From positions 1 through 21,354 of IMG/VR virus record IMGVR_UViG_3300045999_012947: DNA of 21,354 nucleotides. One strand, given 5' to 3'. The DNA comes from a virus. Below are positions 10,711 to 18,202 of this stretch, one piece after another. The notes beneath the pieces are model-generated. The model ran no database searches. It was not told the origin of the DNA and saw only the letters and a list, made by a program, of their open reading frames with translations. Both the position numbers and the translations under genes were made by a program. The stretch's first letter is position 1; each line of letters begins with the position of its first letter.

Positions 10711-11681
10711 AAACCCAAAAACTTAGAAATCTTTTGTGAAACTGATTCGTTTGTTGGTTTTGGTCTAGTAACAACTCTTATTTTTGCTCCACCACCAAGT
10801 GTGGCTCTTCCTTCAGCATCAGGAGCAAGTCCACCAACAACTGATGAAATTTTAGTTTTACTTACTACTGGTGAAGATGGTGTAGCAGGTTTTGGACGAA
10901 CTTTTTTTGTTGGTTCTGGTTCTGGTTCCATTACAGGAACTTCTGCTGTCATGGTTGATGCTGGAGTTGGTATGCCTCCCTTTGCCACCAACTCATCATC
11001 TCCTTGTGCAGGAGAGCCAGCTTCAATTCTTGCTTTAGCTGCGTTAGGGTTCGTAAATTTTGGATTCCCTAAAGTTACATTATGTTGTGCTATGTTTGAA
11101 GCTTCTACGTCTTTAACGTCGGCATCACCATCACCATCGGAGTCGGATACAGCTAAATCGGGATTTGATTGTCTTATACCACGATATACACCAATCATTT
11201 CGCCAGTAGTTCTTGGGCCGGGACTTGGAGTATCAGATAAAGATTCAAAACCTTCATCGCCAAATATGGTACTTCCTGTACCTTTTTCTGAAGCGGAAAT
11301 TTCTCTAGCTTCTTTTCCCATATTAACTATAGATTGTGGTTTAATGGTAAGTTGTTCAGAAGGTTTTAAAGCTGGATTTGGTGCTTTCGAACCTTCTTTG
11401 GCATCAGGTCTCTGTCCAGTATTAATAGTTTGAATTAAATTCACCATACCCTGCATTATGCGACTAGTTTGATCTTCATCGGCACTAGATGAAAATGTTT
11501 CAGGACGAACCCCTCCTCTTGGAATTGAGGCTTTCACTCTAGTAGTTTTACCAGAAGCATCGCCAACCGAACTTGTTGCTTTTGTAGCTTCTGATAACAA
11601 ATTTAGTTGATTTGTTTGAACCTTGTTTGCTGCTTGATTCAATGAATGTATCCAACTATAATAGCCTTTAATATTCTTCAT
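10707..11681 (-). CDS. Late low-complexity protein with Asp-rich loop (324 aa)
   Basis: The N-terminus MKNIKGYYSWIHSLNQAAN is followed by NQLNLLSEATK (residues 25-34), again like a capsid-targeting peptide ending in a prohead-protease site (LLSE|A). The rest is low-complexity, rich in Pro, Ser, Ala and Gly, for example MEPEPEPTKKVRPKPATPSS. It has one acidic loop, SDSDGDGDADVKDVEAS (about residues 179-195), resembling an EF-hand or dockerin calcium site. The C-terminus is SVSQKISKFLGF. No enzyme domain is seen. The late promoter TATAAATA stands 5 nt before the ATG, the best match to the T4 consensus in this window. It is likely a virion, possibly internal, protein. Confidence 0.7.
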   Translation of the reverse strand: MKNIKGYYSWIHSLNQAANKVQTNQLNLLSEATKATSSVGDASGKTTRVKASIPRGGVRPETFSSSADEDQTSRIMQGMVNLIQTINTGQRPDAKEGSKAPNPALKPSEQLTIKPQSIVNMGKEAREISASEKGTGSTIFGDEGFESLSDTPSPGPRTTGEMIGVYRGIRQSNPDLAVSDSDGDGDADVKDVEASNIAQHNVTLGNPKFTNPNAAKARIEAGSPAQGDDELVAKGGIPTPASTMTAEVPVMEPEPEPTKKVRPKPATPSSPVVSKTKISSVVGGLAPDAEGRATLGGGAKIRVVTRPKPTNESVSQKISKFLGF

Positions 11682-11686
11682 ACAAT

Positions 11687-11694
11687 TATTTATA
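11687..11694 (-). promoter_or_regulatory. T4 late promoter, exact consensus
   Basis: TATAAATA, 5 nt (ATTGT) before ATG 11681. It is divergent from the sigma70-type promoter at 11696-11723, which starts 1 bp away. Confidence 0.85.
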
Positions 11695-11695
11695 T

Positions 11696-11723
11696 TTGAC
11701 TTTATCTCAAAATAAACTATAAT
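11696..11723 (+). promoter_or_regulatory. Sigma70 promoter, leaderless geometry
   Basis: TTGACT (11696-11701), 16 bp, TATAAT (11718-11723), 7 nt, ATG 11731. Confidence 0.8.
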
Positions 11724-11730
11724 TATTCAT

Positions 11731-11880
11731 ATGGATTACGGTTCAAATGGTGCTGGTAAAGGAGATTCTTATCGTCCTGTAAATTATGCAGAATATTGTA
11801 AAAATTGGGATAAAATTTTTGCAAAAAAGAAGCCTTCAAAGAAAAAACTTGACAAACCCAAGAAAAAGCGTATAATATAA
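11731..11880 (+). CDS. Small conserved phage protein, GKGD...RPV type (49 aa)
   Basis: MDYGSNGAGKGDSYRPVNYA is followed by EYCKNWDKIF and a very basic tail (AKKKPSKKKLDKPKKKRII). The pattern GKGD/S-x2-R-P ... Y-x2-NWD-x-IF is one I know from many small phage proteins of unknown function. The gene has a near-perfect promoter just upstream and no ribosome binding site. Its 3' end holds a second complete promoter (11849-11876), whose -10 box overlaps the last codons. It is the first gene of an early cluster on the plus strand. Confidence 0.7.
   Translation: MDYGSNGAGKGDSYRPVNYAEYCKNWDKIFAKKKPSKKKLDKPKKKRII
11849..11876 (+). promoter_or_regulatory. Consensus sigma70 promoter inside a gene
   Basis: TTGACA (11849-11854), 16 bp, TATAAT (11871-11876), 6 nt (ATAATC), ATG 11883. 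It lies entirely in the 3' end of the 49-aa gene, encoding its tail. Confidence 0.8.
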
Positions 11881-11882
11881 TC

Positions 11883-12056
11883 ATGCCTAATTCAAAACAA
11901 CGTATTACTGCTCGTACTCACAAAAAGCGCAAGAATAGGATTGCTCGTCAACGTGCCGAGAGTCTTATGAATGCAAAGGTTGGCACTCTTCGTAAGCTTG
12001 ACGAGATTGGCCAACTTCCTAAGTCTGTCAAGCTTTCAAGGTTGCCAAATGGCTAA
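11883..12056 (+). CDS. Small, strongly basic protein (57 aa)
   Basis: MPNSKQRITARTHKKRKNRI continues with ARQRAESLMNAKVGTLRKLD to the C-terminus KLSRLPNG. The first half is a basic helix, which suggests RNA, DNA or ribosome binding, but no family is recognised. The gene is read from its own consensus promoter with no leader. The last 8 nt overlap the next gene (ATGGCTAA), which argues for coupled translation of the following genes. Confidence 0.65.
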   Translation: MPNSKQRITARTHKKRKNRIARQRAESLMNAKVGTLRKLDEIGQLPKSVKLSRLPNG

Positions 12057-12345
12057 AACTGAAACTGTTATGACGTTTGAAGAAGTTCGCAAGAAGTATG
12101 GTCAGATTGAATGCTTCTTTACGTACTTTGATGGAGAAAAGTGTTCTTTTGATTTTTATGGAACTGATGCTAATGGAAATGAAGTTCGTATTTCTATTGG
12201 CGGCTGTCCTGCTTGGATCAAACACTTGGCTTTCGGTCCCAATGATGGTATAAATATTTCAGACGCAATAGAGCGTCATGTTCGATACATCTCTGTTACA
12301 GATAATCGTAGCAAAGTTTTGTATGAACAAATTTTTGATGTTTAA
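12049..12345 (+). CDS. Hypothetical phage protein (98 aa)
   Basis: ATG 12049 is chosen: the longer frame to the left would run through the preceding gene. MAKTETVMTFEEVRKKYGQI is followed by a beta-rich core (CFFTYFDGEKCSFDFYGTDA, NGNEVRISIGG) and a helix (ISDAIERHVRYISV). It looks like a compact alpha/beta domain without catalytic motif. It overlaps the previous gene by 8 nt and is followed after 8 nt by the next, so it is part of the early operon. The function is unknown. Confidence 0.65.
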   Translation: MAKTETVMTFEEVRKKYGQIECFFTYFDGEKCSFDFYGTDANGNEVRISIGGCPAWIKHLAFGPNDGINISDAIERHVRYISVTDNRSKVLYEQIFDV

Positions 12346-12353
12346 AGGAAAAC

Positions 12354-12752
12354 ATGAATAACTCAGATTTTAACGATTTTATGAATTGGCAAAACGGTGA
12401 CGAAGAGCCACCAAAGAACTTTTTCTACTATGGTCCTTGGAATGAAAAATTTAGGGAAATGTGGAACAAGATGCATCAAAATATTGATAAGAATGAATAT
12501 GCAGAACAGATGAAAGATTATATGAATATCGATGATATCATGAAGGATGTCATGAATAATTCAATTAAAAAGCATAAAGAGAGTCCCAAAGCAAATAAAA
12601 ATCGTACAAAGAAGACTATCTTCAATCAAGACGATTATCTGAAGCTAATTGAGATTCGTGGTTATCTTGCTATTACTGAGCAATATGCTCACGTAAAGGC
12701 TTTGGATAAACTTCTATCACAAATTGTTATTATTCCAAAGGATGAAAAATGA
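12354..12752 (+). CDS. Hypothetical phage protein (132 aa)
   Basis: A classical ribosome binding site (AAAGGA, 5 nt before the ATG) marks the start. The sequence is rich in Asn, Lys and Met, with an aromatic N-terminal part (FNDFMNWQNGDEEPPKNFFY), a basic middle (SIKKHKESPKANKNRTKKTI) and a C-terminal helix pair (YLKLIEIRGYLAITEQYAHV, KALDKLLSQIV). No known domain is recognised. The stop overlaps the next start (ATGA). It belongs to the early operon 11731-12976. Confidence 0.65.
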   Translation: MNNSDFNDFMNWQNGDEEPPKNFFYYGPWNEKFREMWNKMHQNIDKNEYAEQMKDYMNIDDIMKDVMNNSIKKHKESPKANKNRTKKTIFNQDDYLKLIEIRGYLAITEQYAHVKALDKLLSQIVIIPKDEK

Positions 12753-12976
12753 GTGATTACACACCCGGTTCAGCTTATGATTTAGGTTATAACGCAAGAA
12801 TGAAAGGTTCTTCCAAACCAAATAACGTTTTAGTTGCTGAGAATAATGTTTATTGGCAAGAATGGGAAGCTGGTTGGGAAGATGCTCATCAAAAAATCAT
12901 AAATGAATCAAGAAATAGAAATATGTCTTGCAAAAGCCCAAAATGCTGCAAAAATAAAAAATTTATTCAAGATTAA
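12749..12976 (+). CDS. Ribosome modulation factor-like protein (75 aa)
   Basis: Residues 9-48 follow the RMF pattern: AYDLGYNARMKGSSKPNNVL, then YWQEWEAGWEDAHQKI. They match G-x-x-A-x(3)-G, an N/P-rich loop and W-x(2)-G-W-x(2)-A. RMF binds the 30S subunit near the anti-Shine-Dalgarno sequence and drives ribosome dimerisation in resting cells; phage relatives are uncharacterised. A Cys-rich tail (MSCKSPKCCKNKKF) follows, with no counterpart in E. coli RMF (55 aa), which might bind a metal. AAGGA lies 6 nt before ATG 12749, and the gene overlaps the previous one by 4 nt. The last 14 nt overlap the convergent late gene. Confidence 0.6.
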   Translation: MSDYTPGSAYDLGYNARMKGSSKPNNVLVAENNVYWQEWEAGWEDAHQKIINESRNRNMSCKSPKCCKNKKFIQD

Positions 12977-13691
12977 ATTTTTTAATATTTAAATTGTATT
13001 CTTCTAAAAAATTTTTAGCTGGATAATTAATCCAATGCAAATATTGGTCGCCAGATTCTGGATTAACAGTTCTGACGGCCATTTTTGTATTTGATCTTCT
13101 TTGAAATCTTTGCAAATATGATTTGGTTGGACTATCTTGAATATCTTTCCAAGATTTTCCTTGTTTGAATTGAGTAAATTCTTCCGGGCAAACATCAAAT
13201 ATTTCACAATTATTAAGATATTTTCTTTTTAAAATTTTATCTGTAAGTGGTGGATCAAAACCTGCAACATTAGCAGAATCTGGATTTGCCTGAACTGATG
13301 GGCCACCGAGATTTCCAGAAGCCATGTCTTCTACCAATTCCAAATAACTTACTTCTCCGTTAGAGATGTTTGTAATATGACCTTCAATTAACATATTGAG
13401 ATATAAAGGATCTAAATCATATTCTTCATACTCTTCTTGAAATAATTGCAGCGTACTAAAATAAGAAGCTAATTTTGCTTTTGTTAAATTTGAAGGAATT
13501 AATTCAAAAATTTTTTTAAGTTTAATCACAAGATATTCAAAAGAATCTATGCTACTTTCTGGTTTTATAATATTACCTTGATCATCTATCGCACCAGCTT
13601 TGTAGGCATCAAGAGCCGTATAAGGTCCAGATATTGCTTGCGCAAATTCGTAAAAATAAAATGGTGGAATATAAGAAGATCCTGAAAGCAT
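12963..13691 (-). CDS. Conserved phage protein, probable virion or assembly factor (242 aa)
   Basis: It begins MLSGSSYIPPFYFYEFAQAI, then a helical core FEYLVIKLKKIFELIPSNLT-KAKLASYFSTLQLFQEEYEE-YDLDPLYLNMLIEG. I recall similar phrases (LK.LFE..P...TK..L..YL..L.LF.EE.E) in uncharacterised proteins of T4-like phages. The second half (KMAVRTVNPESGDQYLHWIN) is less regular. There is no catalytic motif. Expressed from a late promoter 6 nt before the ATG. The function is unknown; the late class and neighbours suggest the particle or its assembly. Confidence 0.65.
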   Translation of the reverse strand: MLSGSSYIPPFYFYEFAQAISGPYTALDAYKAGAIDDQGNIIKPESSIDSFEYLVIKLKKIFELIPSNLTKAKLASYFSTLQLFQEEYEEYDLDPLYLNMLIEGHITNISNGEVSYLELVEDMASGNLGGPSVQANPDSANVAGFDPPLTDKILKRKYLNNCEIFDVCPEEFTQFKQGKSWKDIQDSPTKSYLQRFQRRSNTKMAVRTVNPESGDQYLHWINYPAKNFLEEYNLNIKKFNLE

Positions 13692-13697
13692 TAAAAA

Positions 13698-13704
13698 TAT
13701 TTAG
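13698..13704 (-). promoter_or_regulatory. T4-like late promoter
   Basis: CTAAATA, 6 nt before ATG 13691. It overlaps the stop codon (TAA 13703-13701) of the upstream gene. Confidence 0.6.
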
Positions 13705-14099
13705 TTTTCAGTTTGTGTAAGTTTTCTATCAACTCTTGGATCGGTATTTAAAATTTTATAATTTACTTCGGGAATATCAATATTTTTAAATTCTAAAAAT
13801 ACTAAAAAAGATTTTAAATAAGAATGCAATCTTGGATCTAATTTAAAAAATAGTATTCTCATCAATTTTTCTTCACCGAATACATTTTTTAAAATTATAA
13901 TATGATTTATTATCAATCTTTCACGTATAGATTTTAAAGTTTTATGTTTATGTATTTTTTGAAGAAGTCTTTTAACATATTTTACACGCTTCATATCATC
14001 TATAAATTCATCTTTTCCTGAGCATTCAGGGTTAAAATAATATCTTTGACAGAAGTTCATAAAATTTTCTTCTGTCAAAGATTCGTATTTTGAATTCAT
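13701..14099 (-). CDS. Widely conserved T4-like phage protein (132 aa)
   Basis: Start at ATG 14099 (MNSKYESLTEENFMNFCQRY); the longer frame overlaps the upstream gene and has no support. The core FIDDMKRVKYVKRLLQKIHK and SIRERLIINHIIILKNVFGE-EKLMRILFFKL is the signature of a small helical family found in many T4-like phages (R.RL.LNHII.L.NVFG.......LFFK). The family has no known function. It starts 4 nt after the upstream stop without a Shine-Dalgarno sequence, so it is probably coupled to the 184-aa gene. Confidence 0.75.
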   Translation of the reverse strand: MNSKYESLTEENFMNFCQRYYFNPECSGKDEFIDDMKRVKYVKRLLQKIHKHKTLKSIRERLIINHIIILKNVFGEEKLMRILFFKLDPRLHSYLKSFLVFLEFKNIDIPEVNYKILNTDPRVDRKLTQTEN

Positions 14100-14103
14100 T
14101 ATT

Positions 14104-14658
14104 TTAGTGCTGGCAACCACAGTCAGAATCTTTATCACTATTATATGAAGATGTGTCCATCGGAACAATTACCATTTCAACTCTTCTCAATCCACTTGGA
14201 AGTTTTTGAACTTGAACCATCAGAGCTAATGAATGGCCTAATTTTTCTTTAATGCCATCACCTTGTTTAAATCCTTTTTTATTTACATCTTCATATGGAT
14301 TTTGTCCATAAACACCTAGCTGTGGGCTACCATATTGAACCAATTCGTACATATTTTGCCCATCCATCATTTTGTTTGTTTTGCACATAAAATCCAATCC
14401 AAAATGATTTAATTTTTGTTTTACAACTGCGAGAAGGGAATCGGGATCAATATAATCTTTTGCAGAAAAAGTATACAATAATGCATTTATTGCATCAATT
14501 GAATTTGGCATCTGTAAATTAAATGTACCTTTATTTGTTAAGGCAGATGGTCCGGGGTTTGGTTGACCCATATCGTAAAGACCACCACCGCCTGTGGTAG
14601 CCTCTGGCGCATTTTCTACTAAAGTTCGGATATTTGAAAGTAATTCTTTAAATTTCAT
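14104..14658 (-). CDS. Late protein with capsid-targeting-like N-terminus (184 aa)
   Basis: MKFKELLSNIRTLVENAPEA resembles a T4 internal-protein leader (MK-x-aromatic-x-E-x-hydrophobic ... LVE|N). A Gly-rich turn (TTGGGGLYDMGQPNPGPS) and a mixed domain follow: SIDAINALLYTFSAKDYIDP, LLAVVKQKLNHFGLDF, and KLGHSLALMVQVQKLPSGLR-RVEMVIVPMD. The very C-terminus is DCGCQH. No known family is recognised. AAGGA lies 6 nt before the ATG, and the late motif ATAAATA lies 11 nt before it, so this late mRNA has a very short leader with a ribosome site. Confidence 0.65.
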   Translation of the reverse strand: MKFKELLSNIRTLVENAPEATTGGGGLYDMGQPNPGPSALTNKGTFNLQMPNSIDAINALLYTFSAKDYIDPDSLLAVVKQKLNHFGLDFMCKTNKMMDGQNMYELVQYGSPQLGVYGQNPYEDVNKKGFKQGDGIKEKLGHSLALMVQVQKLPSGLRRVEMVIVPMDTSSYNSDKDSDCGCQH

Positions 14659-14669
14659 GTTGTTCCTTA

Positions 14670-14676
14670 TATTTAT
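14670..14676 (-). promoter_or_regulatory. T4-like late promoter
   Basis: ATAAATA, 11 nt before ATG 14658, followed at once by TAAGGA. If transcription starts 6 nt after the motif, the Shine-Dalgarno sequence would be at the extreme 5' end of the mRNA. Confidence 0.6.
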
Positions 14677-14684
14677 GAATGTTT

Positions 14685-15836
14685 TTAATTCATTTTATGT
14701 TTTTCTATCAAACCATATAAATTTGGATTATAAGTTACATTTTTTATGCTATCCAATGTTTCTTGAGCAATGTCTTCAGAAAGCTTTTTCCACTTTCCTC
14801 CTTTAGATTTATAGCACTTTGCGGCCCAAGCATTGGCATATGCACTAGGATAAACATCAAACTTTTTCTTTGCTTGTTCGATGCAAGAATTCCACTTTTT
14901 AGGATTTTTGGCTTTGTTTTTGGAAGCCTCCTCCAACATTTCTGATTCCTTTAACATGGCTGATACTGGCTTGGCACTCCAAGTCTTGCAGGCCCAGTAA
15001 CGAGCCTTCCAGCGAGGACCCGGATTATCGCAATTATGTCTAGCTCTGAAGTTTCTGCGGCGATCTGGGTCATCGCGCTTAATTTCCATATTTGGGTCGC
15101 CAAAATTTACTTTTACGACATTCCCTTTATCATTTTTTACATAAACTTTGTACTTCTTTACATCACCTCGCATAATTTTATTGAGTTTTACTTTTTTACC
15201 GTTATCTTCATAAATTTCAATTTTTTCATCAAATTCATTAAGTTCAATTCCTTCAGTAGTATCAACAAATCCCATTACTGTTTCTGGATCAAATAATTCT
15301 TCTATTTCTTCACCGTCTTCGTTTTCAAAAATAACTTTATACTTGTTTTCAATTAACTCTACAAAATTTACATTAAAGAAATTTCCATTTTTAGAAACAA
15401 TTAAATCACATGGTAAAAGTTCTTTTGCTTCTATTATTGGATATTGAATTGTTAAAAAGTTTTCTGCGTTTTCAACAATAAATTTTGCGTATGATTCTTC
15501 AATTTTTGAAATTCCAGTATCAACGAATACTGGTTTCTTTCCTTTTCCTTTTACATCGCCTTTATCGGATCTTCCAGCTTTTTTCTGTGCAGATCTTTTA
15601 CGACGAACAAATGAAGCTATTTTTTCTTTACCTAACTTTTTAGCTTTTTGTTTACTTAAACATGCTGCATATGCTTCACCTTCTTTTGCATCGCCGCATT
15701 TTCCAACTCTTTCACCTTTAGTATTATATCTATCCCATCCCGGACCACCGCCTGCAGATTCTTTATTAAACCATTTGCCGAGACCAGAATCAGAAAATAC
15801 TTTTTCTAAAATTAAATTTACATTATTTGAGATCAT
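14685..15836 (-). CDS. Mosaic of Cys/Arg-rich marine-phage modules (383 aa)
   Basis: Start at ATG 15836, overlapping the upstream stop (ATGA), with AAGGA 6 nt before it. Module 1 (about 20-85) is KWFNKESAGGGPGWDRYNTK ... GKCGDAKEGEAYAACLSKQK ... SFVRRKRSAQ, as in a domain I recall as DUF5872. The middle part (about 135-245) is acidic, SH3-like: NKYKVIFENEDGEEIEELFD. Module 2 (about 255-285) is RRRNFRARHNCDNPGPRWKA-RYWACKTW. Module 3 (about 310-350) is NPKKWNSCIEQAKKKFDVYP-SAYANAWAAKCYK. Modules 1, 2 and 3 each occur in separate proteins of T4-like aquatic phages; here they are joined. Paired cysteines suggest small zinc or disulfide folds that bind nucleic acid. The function is unknown. Confidence 0.7.
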   Translation of the reverse strand: MISNNVNLILEKVFSDSGLGKWFNKESAGGGPGWDRYNTKGERVGKCGDAKEGEAYAACLSKQKAKKLGKEKIASFVRRKRSAQKKAGRSDKGDVKGKGKKPVFVDTGISKIEESYAKFIVENAENFLTIQYPIIEAKELLPCDLIVSKNGNFFNVNFVELIENKYKVIFENEDGEEIEELFDPETVMGFVDTTEGIELNEFDEKIEIYEDNGKKVKLNKIMRGDVKKYKVYVKNDKGNVVKVNFGDPNMEIKRDDPDRRRNFRARHNCDNPGPRWKARYWACKTWSAKPVSAMLKESEMLEEASKNKAKNPKKWNSCIEQAKKKFDVYPSAYANAWAAKCYKSKGGKWKKLSEDIAQETLDSIKNVTYNPNLYGLIEKHKMN

Positions 15837-18196
15837 TTCCAATCCTTATTTTGTTTCTCGCCTTTTTTATGGCCATTGTCTGCTCTATTTTTAGATCTAT
15901 CTCTAACCCGTAGATTATTTATACCTTTTGAACCACCAGAACGTAATGGTTTTTTATGATCTATATCTTTTCCATCACCCTTTTTTACAACTCCCTTTTT
16001 TTCCATCTGTTCTCTGGCTTTTGTTCTCGCAGCTCTTTCTTTTCTCTGCTTTGGCTTTCCGTGATAATTTCTATATTCCATGTCATAATCTCTTTTATAT
16101 TCTTCTTCAATGGAATTTAAAAGATTGATTAACATAAAATATCTAAATGGTTCTTGTTCAATTTTTTCTAATAAATTTTGATAAATAAATTTTAATTCTT
16201 GAGGTCTTACTTCATTTTCAAGAAGAACTTGGTTGCCCATTTTTATGAATGATTCTTCAGCTGCATCAATTAAATTGACTTTTACCAATGAGTTTAATAC
16301 AAAATTATTTGATAAAGATTCTAAAAGAATTTCATTCATAATAACTGCACTATTTTCCATCAGAGAATTGGCTATTTTTTGACCCTTTTCTACTGGTATT
16401 TTAATCATTTTTTTACCAATTTTTATGTGGTTATATTCGACAGCATTTAAATCTTTAGGTTTAAATCCGGGCAATAGACTTGCATTCATTGATATTTCAT
16501 AGTTATTAATCAAATTTGAAACCATTAATTGAACTGCATCTACGGAGTCTATTGGAACAATCATTTTTTTAAGAACATTATTTTCATTTTGTTCCACTAT
16601 AACACTGTATTTTTTTAACATTTCAGCAGCAGATGGTTTATAATTTATGACATTTTGTGCTGTAATAATATTTTTAGCAGGTTTTAAATCCAATTCAGAT
16701 TGATTGGCAATTACATTTATATAATCATCTGTAAGTGGAAACACACCATTTATTGTAATTACGTGATTAGCTGCAACTTTAGGAGAAACAATGCCATCCC
16801 CCCTTAAAACATTTTTTAATACTTGTCCTATTATAAAAGATTTAAATTGGCTATTTTTGCCTTTTATCATTTCTTTTGATAAATTTTTCCATTCCTCTTG
16901 GTAATTTTTAAGAGAAACTTTTGGATTTAATTTACCATCTTTACTTAAAACCATTCCCAAATTGTTACCATTCATATCAATTACTGGAGTTGACATGAAT
17001 TTATTTGTTAGTTTTTCATTTTTTAATATCAAATCAAGATATTCATCGGGAATCAATTCTTTTGAAAAGCCCGCTTTTATTTCTGCACCATTTTGAAAAA
17101 TTTCTCCAAGCATTTTATCGTTTTTAATAAAATCTGGATTTGATAAAGCACCAACCAAAGCAGCACCAATATATCCTTTAAACGATTTTGCCGATTGGCT
17201 CATTTCAGATGTAGAGAGACTTATTTCTCCTCCCGCAGAAACTTTAAATCTATAATTTCCACAAGACATGTCTGACATTCCATCGCTGTTTATAGCAGTC
17301 GGGCCGGATTCTAAAGAAGTCAACATATTTTGTATGCAAGCTTCGCCTAACTGTGATAAAATCTTTTTAGCAGTATAAAATGCATTTCTTGTAAAATCTA
17401 AACCCGCTGGATTTAGAGATGTGAGGGTTTGCATTTCTTGATCACTCGCGCCCATTTTCATTTTTGCCAAAAAAATTAAAGCATTCAATACTTGTTGATT
17501 GAATGGGCTTGAAGATATTGGATTTAAAGAAAATTTAATGCTTAAAGATTCATATGTTAAATTATCAAAATTATTATTGTCTAATGGCTTTCTTTGTGCC
17601 ATAAAATATTCTTGTCTCAATTCTGGTGGCAATTGGGCCAATTGTTCACCATTCATCTGAGACAAGTTTTGAAATATTTCTTCTTTTGAAAGTCTACGGG
17701 CTTTTGGTTTTTGTTCTTCTGCTTCTTTCGGTTTAGCAGTTCCTTTGGAAGATTCGCTTTTTCTTTCTTCTGATTTTTCTTTTTTATTTTCTTTTTTCTT
17801 TGGCTCTTTTGTTTTTACTTCACCAAATAAAAGTTTTGAAGCTCTTGTCTGTTCAAAATTTGGATCTCTTGTTAATTGCTGCGCTTCCCCGAGAGATAGG
17901 CTATCTTTACCAACTCTAGTGTGATATTTTTCATTAAATGAATCTTTAAAAATTAATTGAAGTTTTCCTTCATTAGTTTTTACAGAAATTACTTCCTTGA
18001 CAAGTTCCTGCTTCGGCTTCTTGTCTCTAGGAACCATTCTAGAGCGTTCTATACGCTTACGTGCGGCGTCTTTTGATTTTAAGTCCGTAGAAGAGCCTTT
18101 TGCTCTTTCTTTCTTTTCAGCCTCTCCAGACTTAGTAAAAGCTTCTTTTGATGTTCTGGCTTCTGTTAATTTGAATAAAAGTGATTTAAAGTTCAT
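15833..18196 (-). CDS. Large late protein with C-terminal HNH nuclease motif (787 aa)
   Basis: MNFKSLLFKLTEARTSKEAF opens like a capsid-targeting peptide with LTE|A at residues 10-13. Residues 15-180 are highly charged and probably disordered (KKKENKKEKSEERKSESSKG). Residues 190-700 are a long helical part without a known family. The C-terminus is an HNH nuclease pattern: RAARTKAREQMEKKGVVKKG (about 720-739), then DGKDIDHKKPLRSGGSKGIN and NLRVRDRSKNR, with the catalytic DH at 746-747 and downstream Asn and Arg in the right order. Such tails occur in other phage proteins. Late promoter 7 nt before ATG 18196. A packaged DNA nuclease, or a scaffold carrying one, is a reasonable guess. Confidence 0.7.
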   Translation of the reverse strand: MNFKSLLFKLTEARTSKEAFTKSGEAEKKERAKGSSTDLKSKDAARKRIERSRMVPRDKKPKQELVKEVISVKTNEGKLQLIFKDSFNEKYHTRVGKDSLSLGEAQQLTRDPNFEQTRASKLLFGEVKTKEPKKKENKKEKSEERKSESSKGTAKPKEAEEQKPKARRLSKEEIFQNLSQMNGEQLAQLPPELRQEYFMAQRKPLDNNNFDNLTYESLSIKFSLNPISSSPFNQQVLNALIFLAKMKMGASDQEMQTLTSLNPAGLDFTRNAFYTAKKILSQLGEACIQNMLTSLESGPTAINSDGMSDMSCGNYRFKVSAGGEISLSTSEMSQSAKSFKGYIGAALVGALSNPDFIKNDKMLGEIFQNGAEIKAGFSKELIPDEYLDLILKNEKLTNKFMSTPVIDMNGNNLGMVLSKDGKLNPKVSLKNYQEEWKNLSKEMIKGKNSQFKSFIIGQVLKNVLRGDGIVSPKVAANHVITINGVFPLTDDYINVIANQSELDLKPAKNIITAQNVINYKPSAAEMLKKYSVIVEQNENNVLKKMIVPIDSVDAVQLMVSNLINNYEISMNASLLPGFKPKDLNAVEYNHIKIGKKMIKIPVEKGQKIANSLMENSAVIMNEILLESLSNNFVLNSLVKVNLIDAAEESFIKMGNQVLLENEVRPQELKFIYQNLLEKIEQEPFRYFMLINLLNSIEEEYKRDYDMEYRNYHGKPKQRKERAARTKAREQMEKKGVVKKGDGKDIDHKKPLRSGGSKGINNLRVRDRSKNRADNGHKKGEKQNKDWK

Positions 18197-18202
18197 CTCC
18201 AA

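Noticed and set aside
10801-11433. Plus-strand frame of 210 codons
   Set aside because: Antisense shadow of the low-complexity gene 10707-11681, which has an exact late promoter.
14100-14168. Longer N-terminus for the 132-aa conserved protein
   Set aside because: It would overlap the upstream gene by 65 nt, and the extra residues do not belong to the family.
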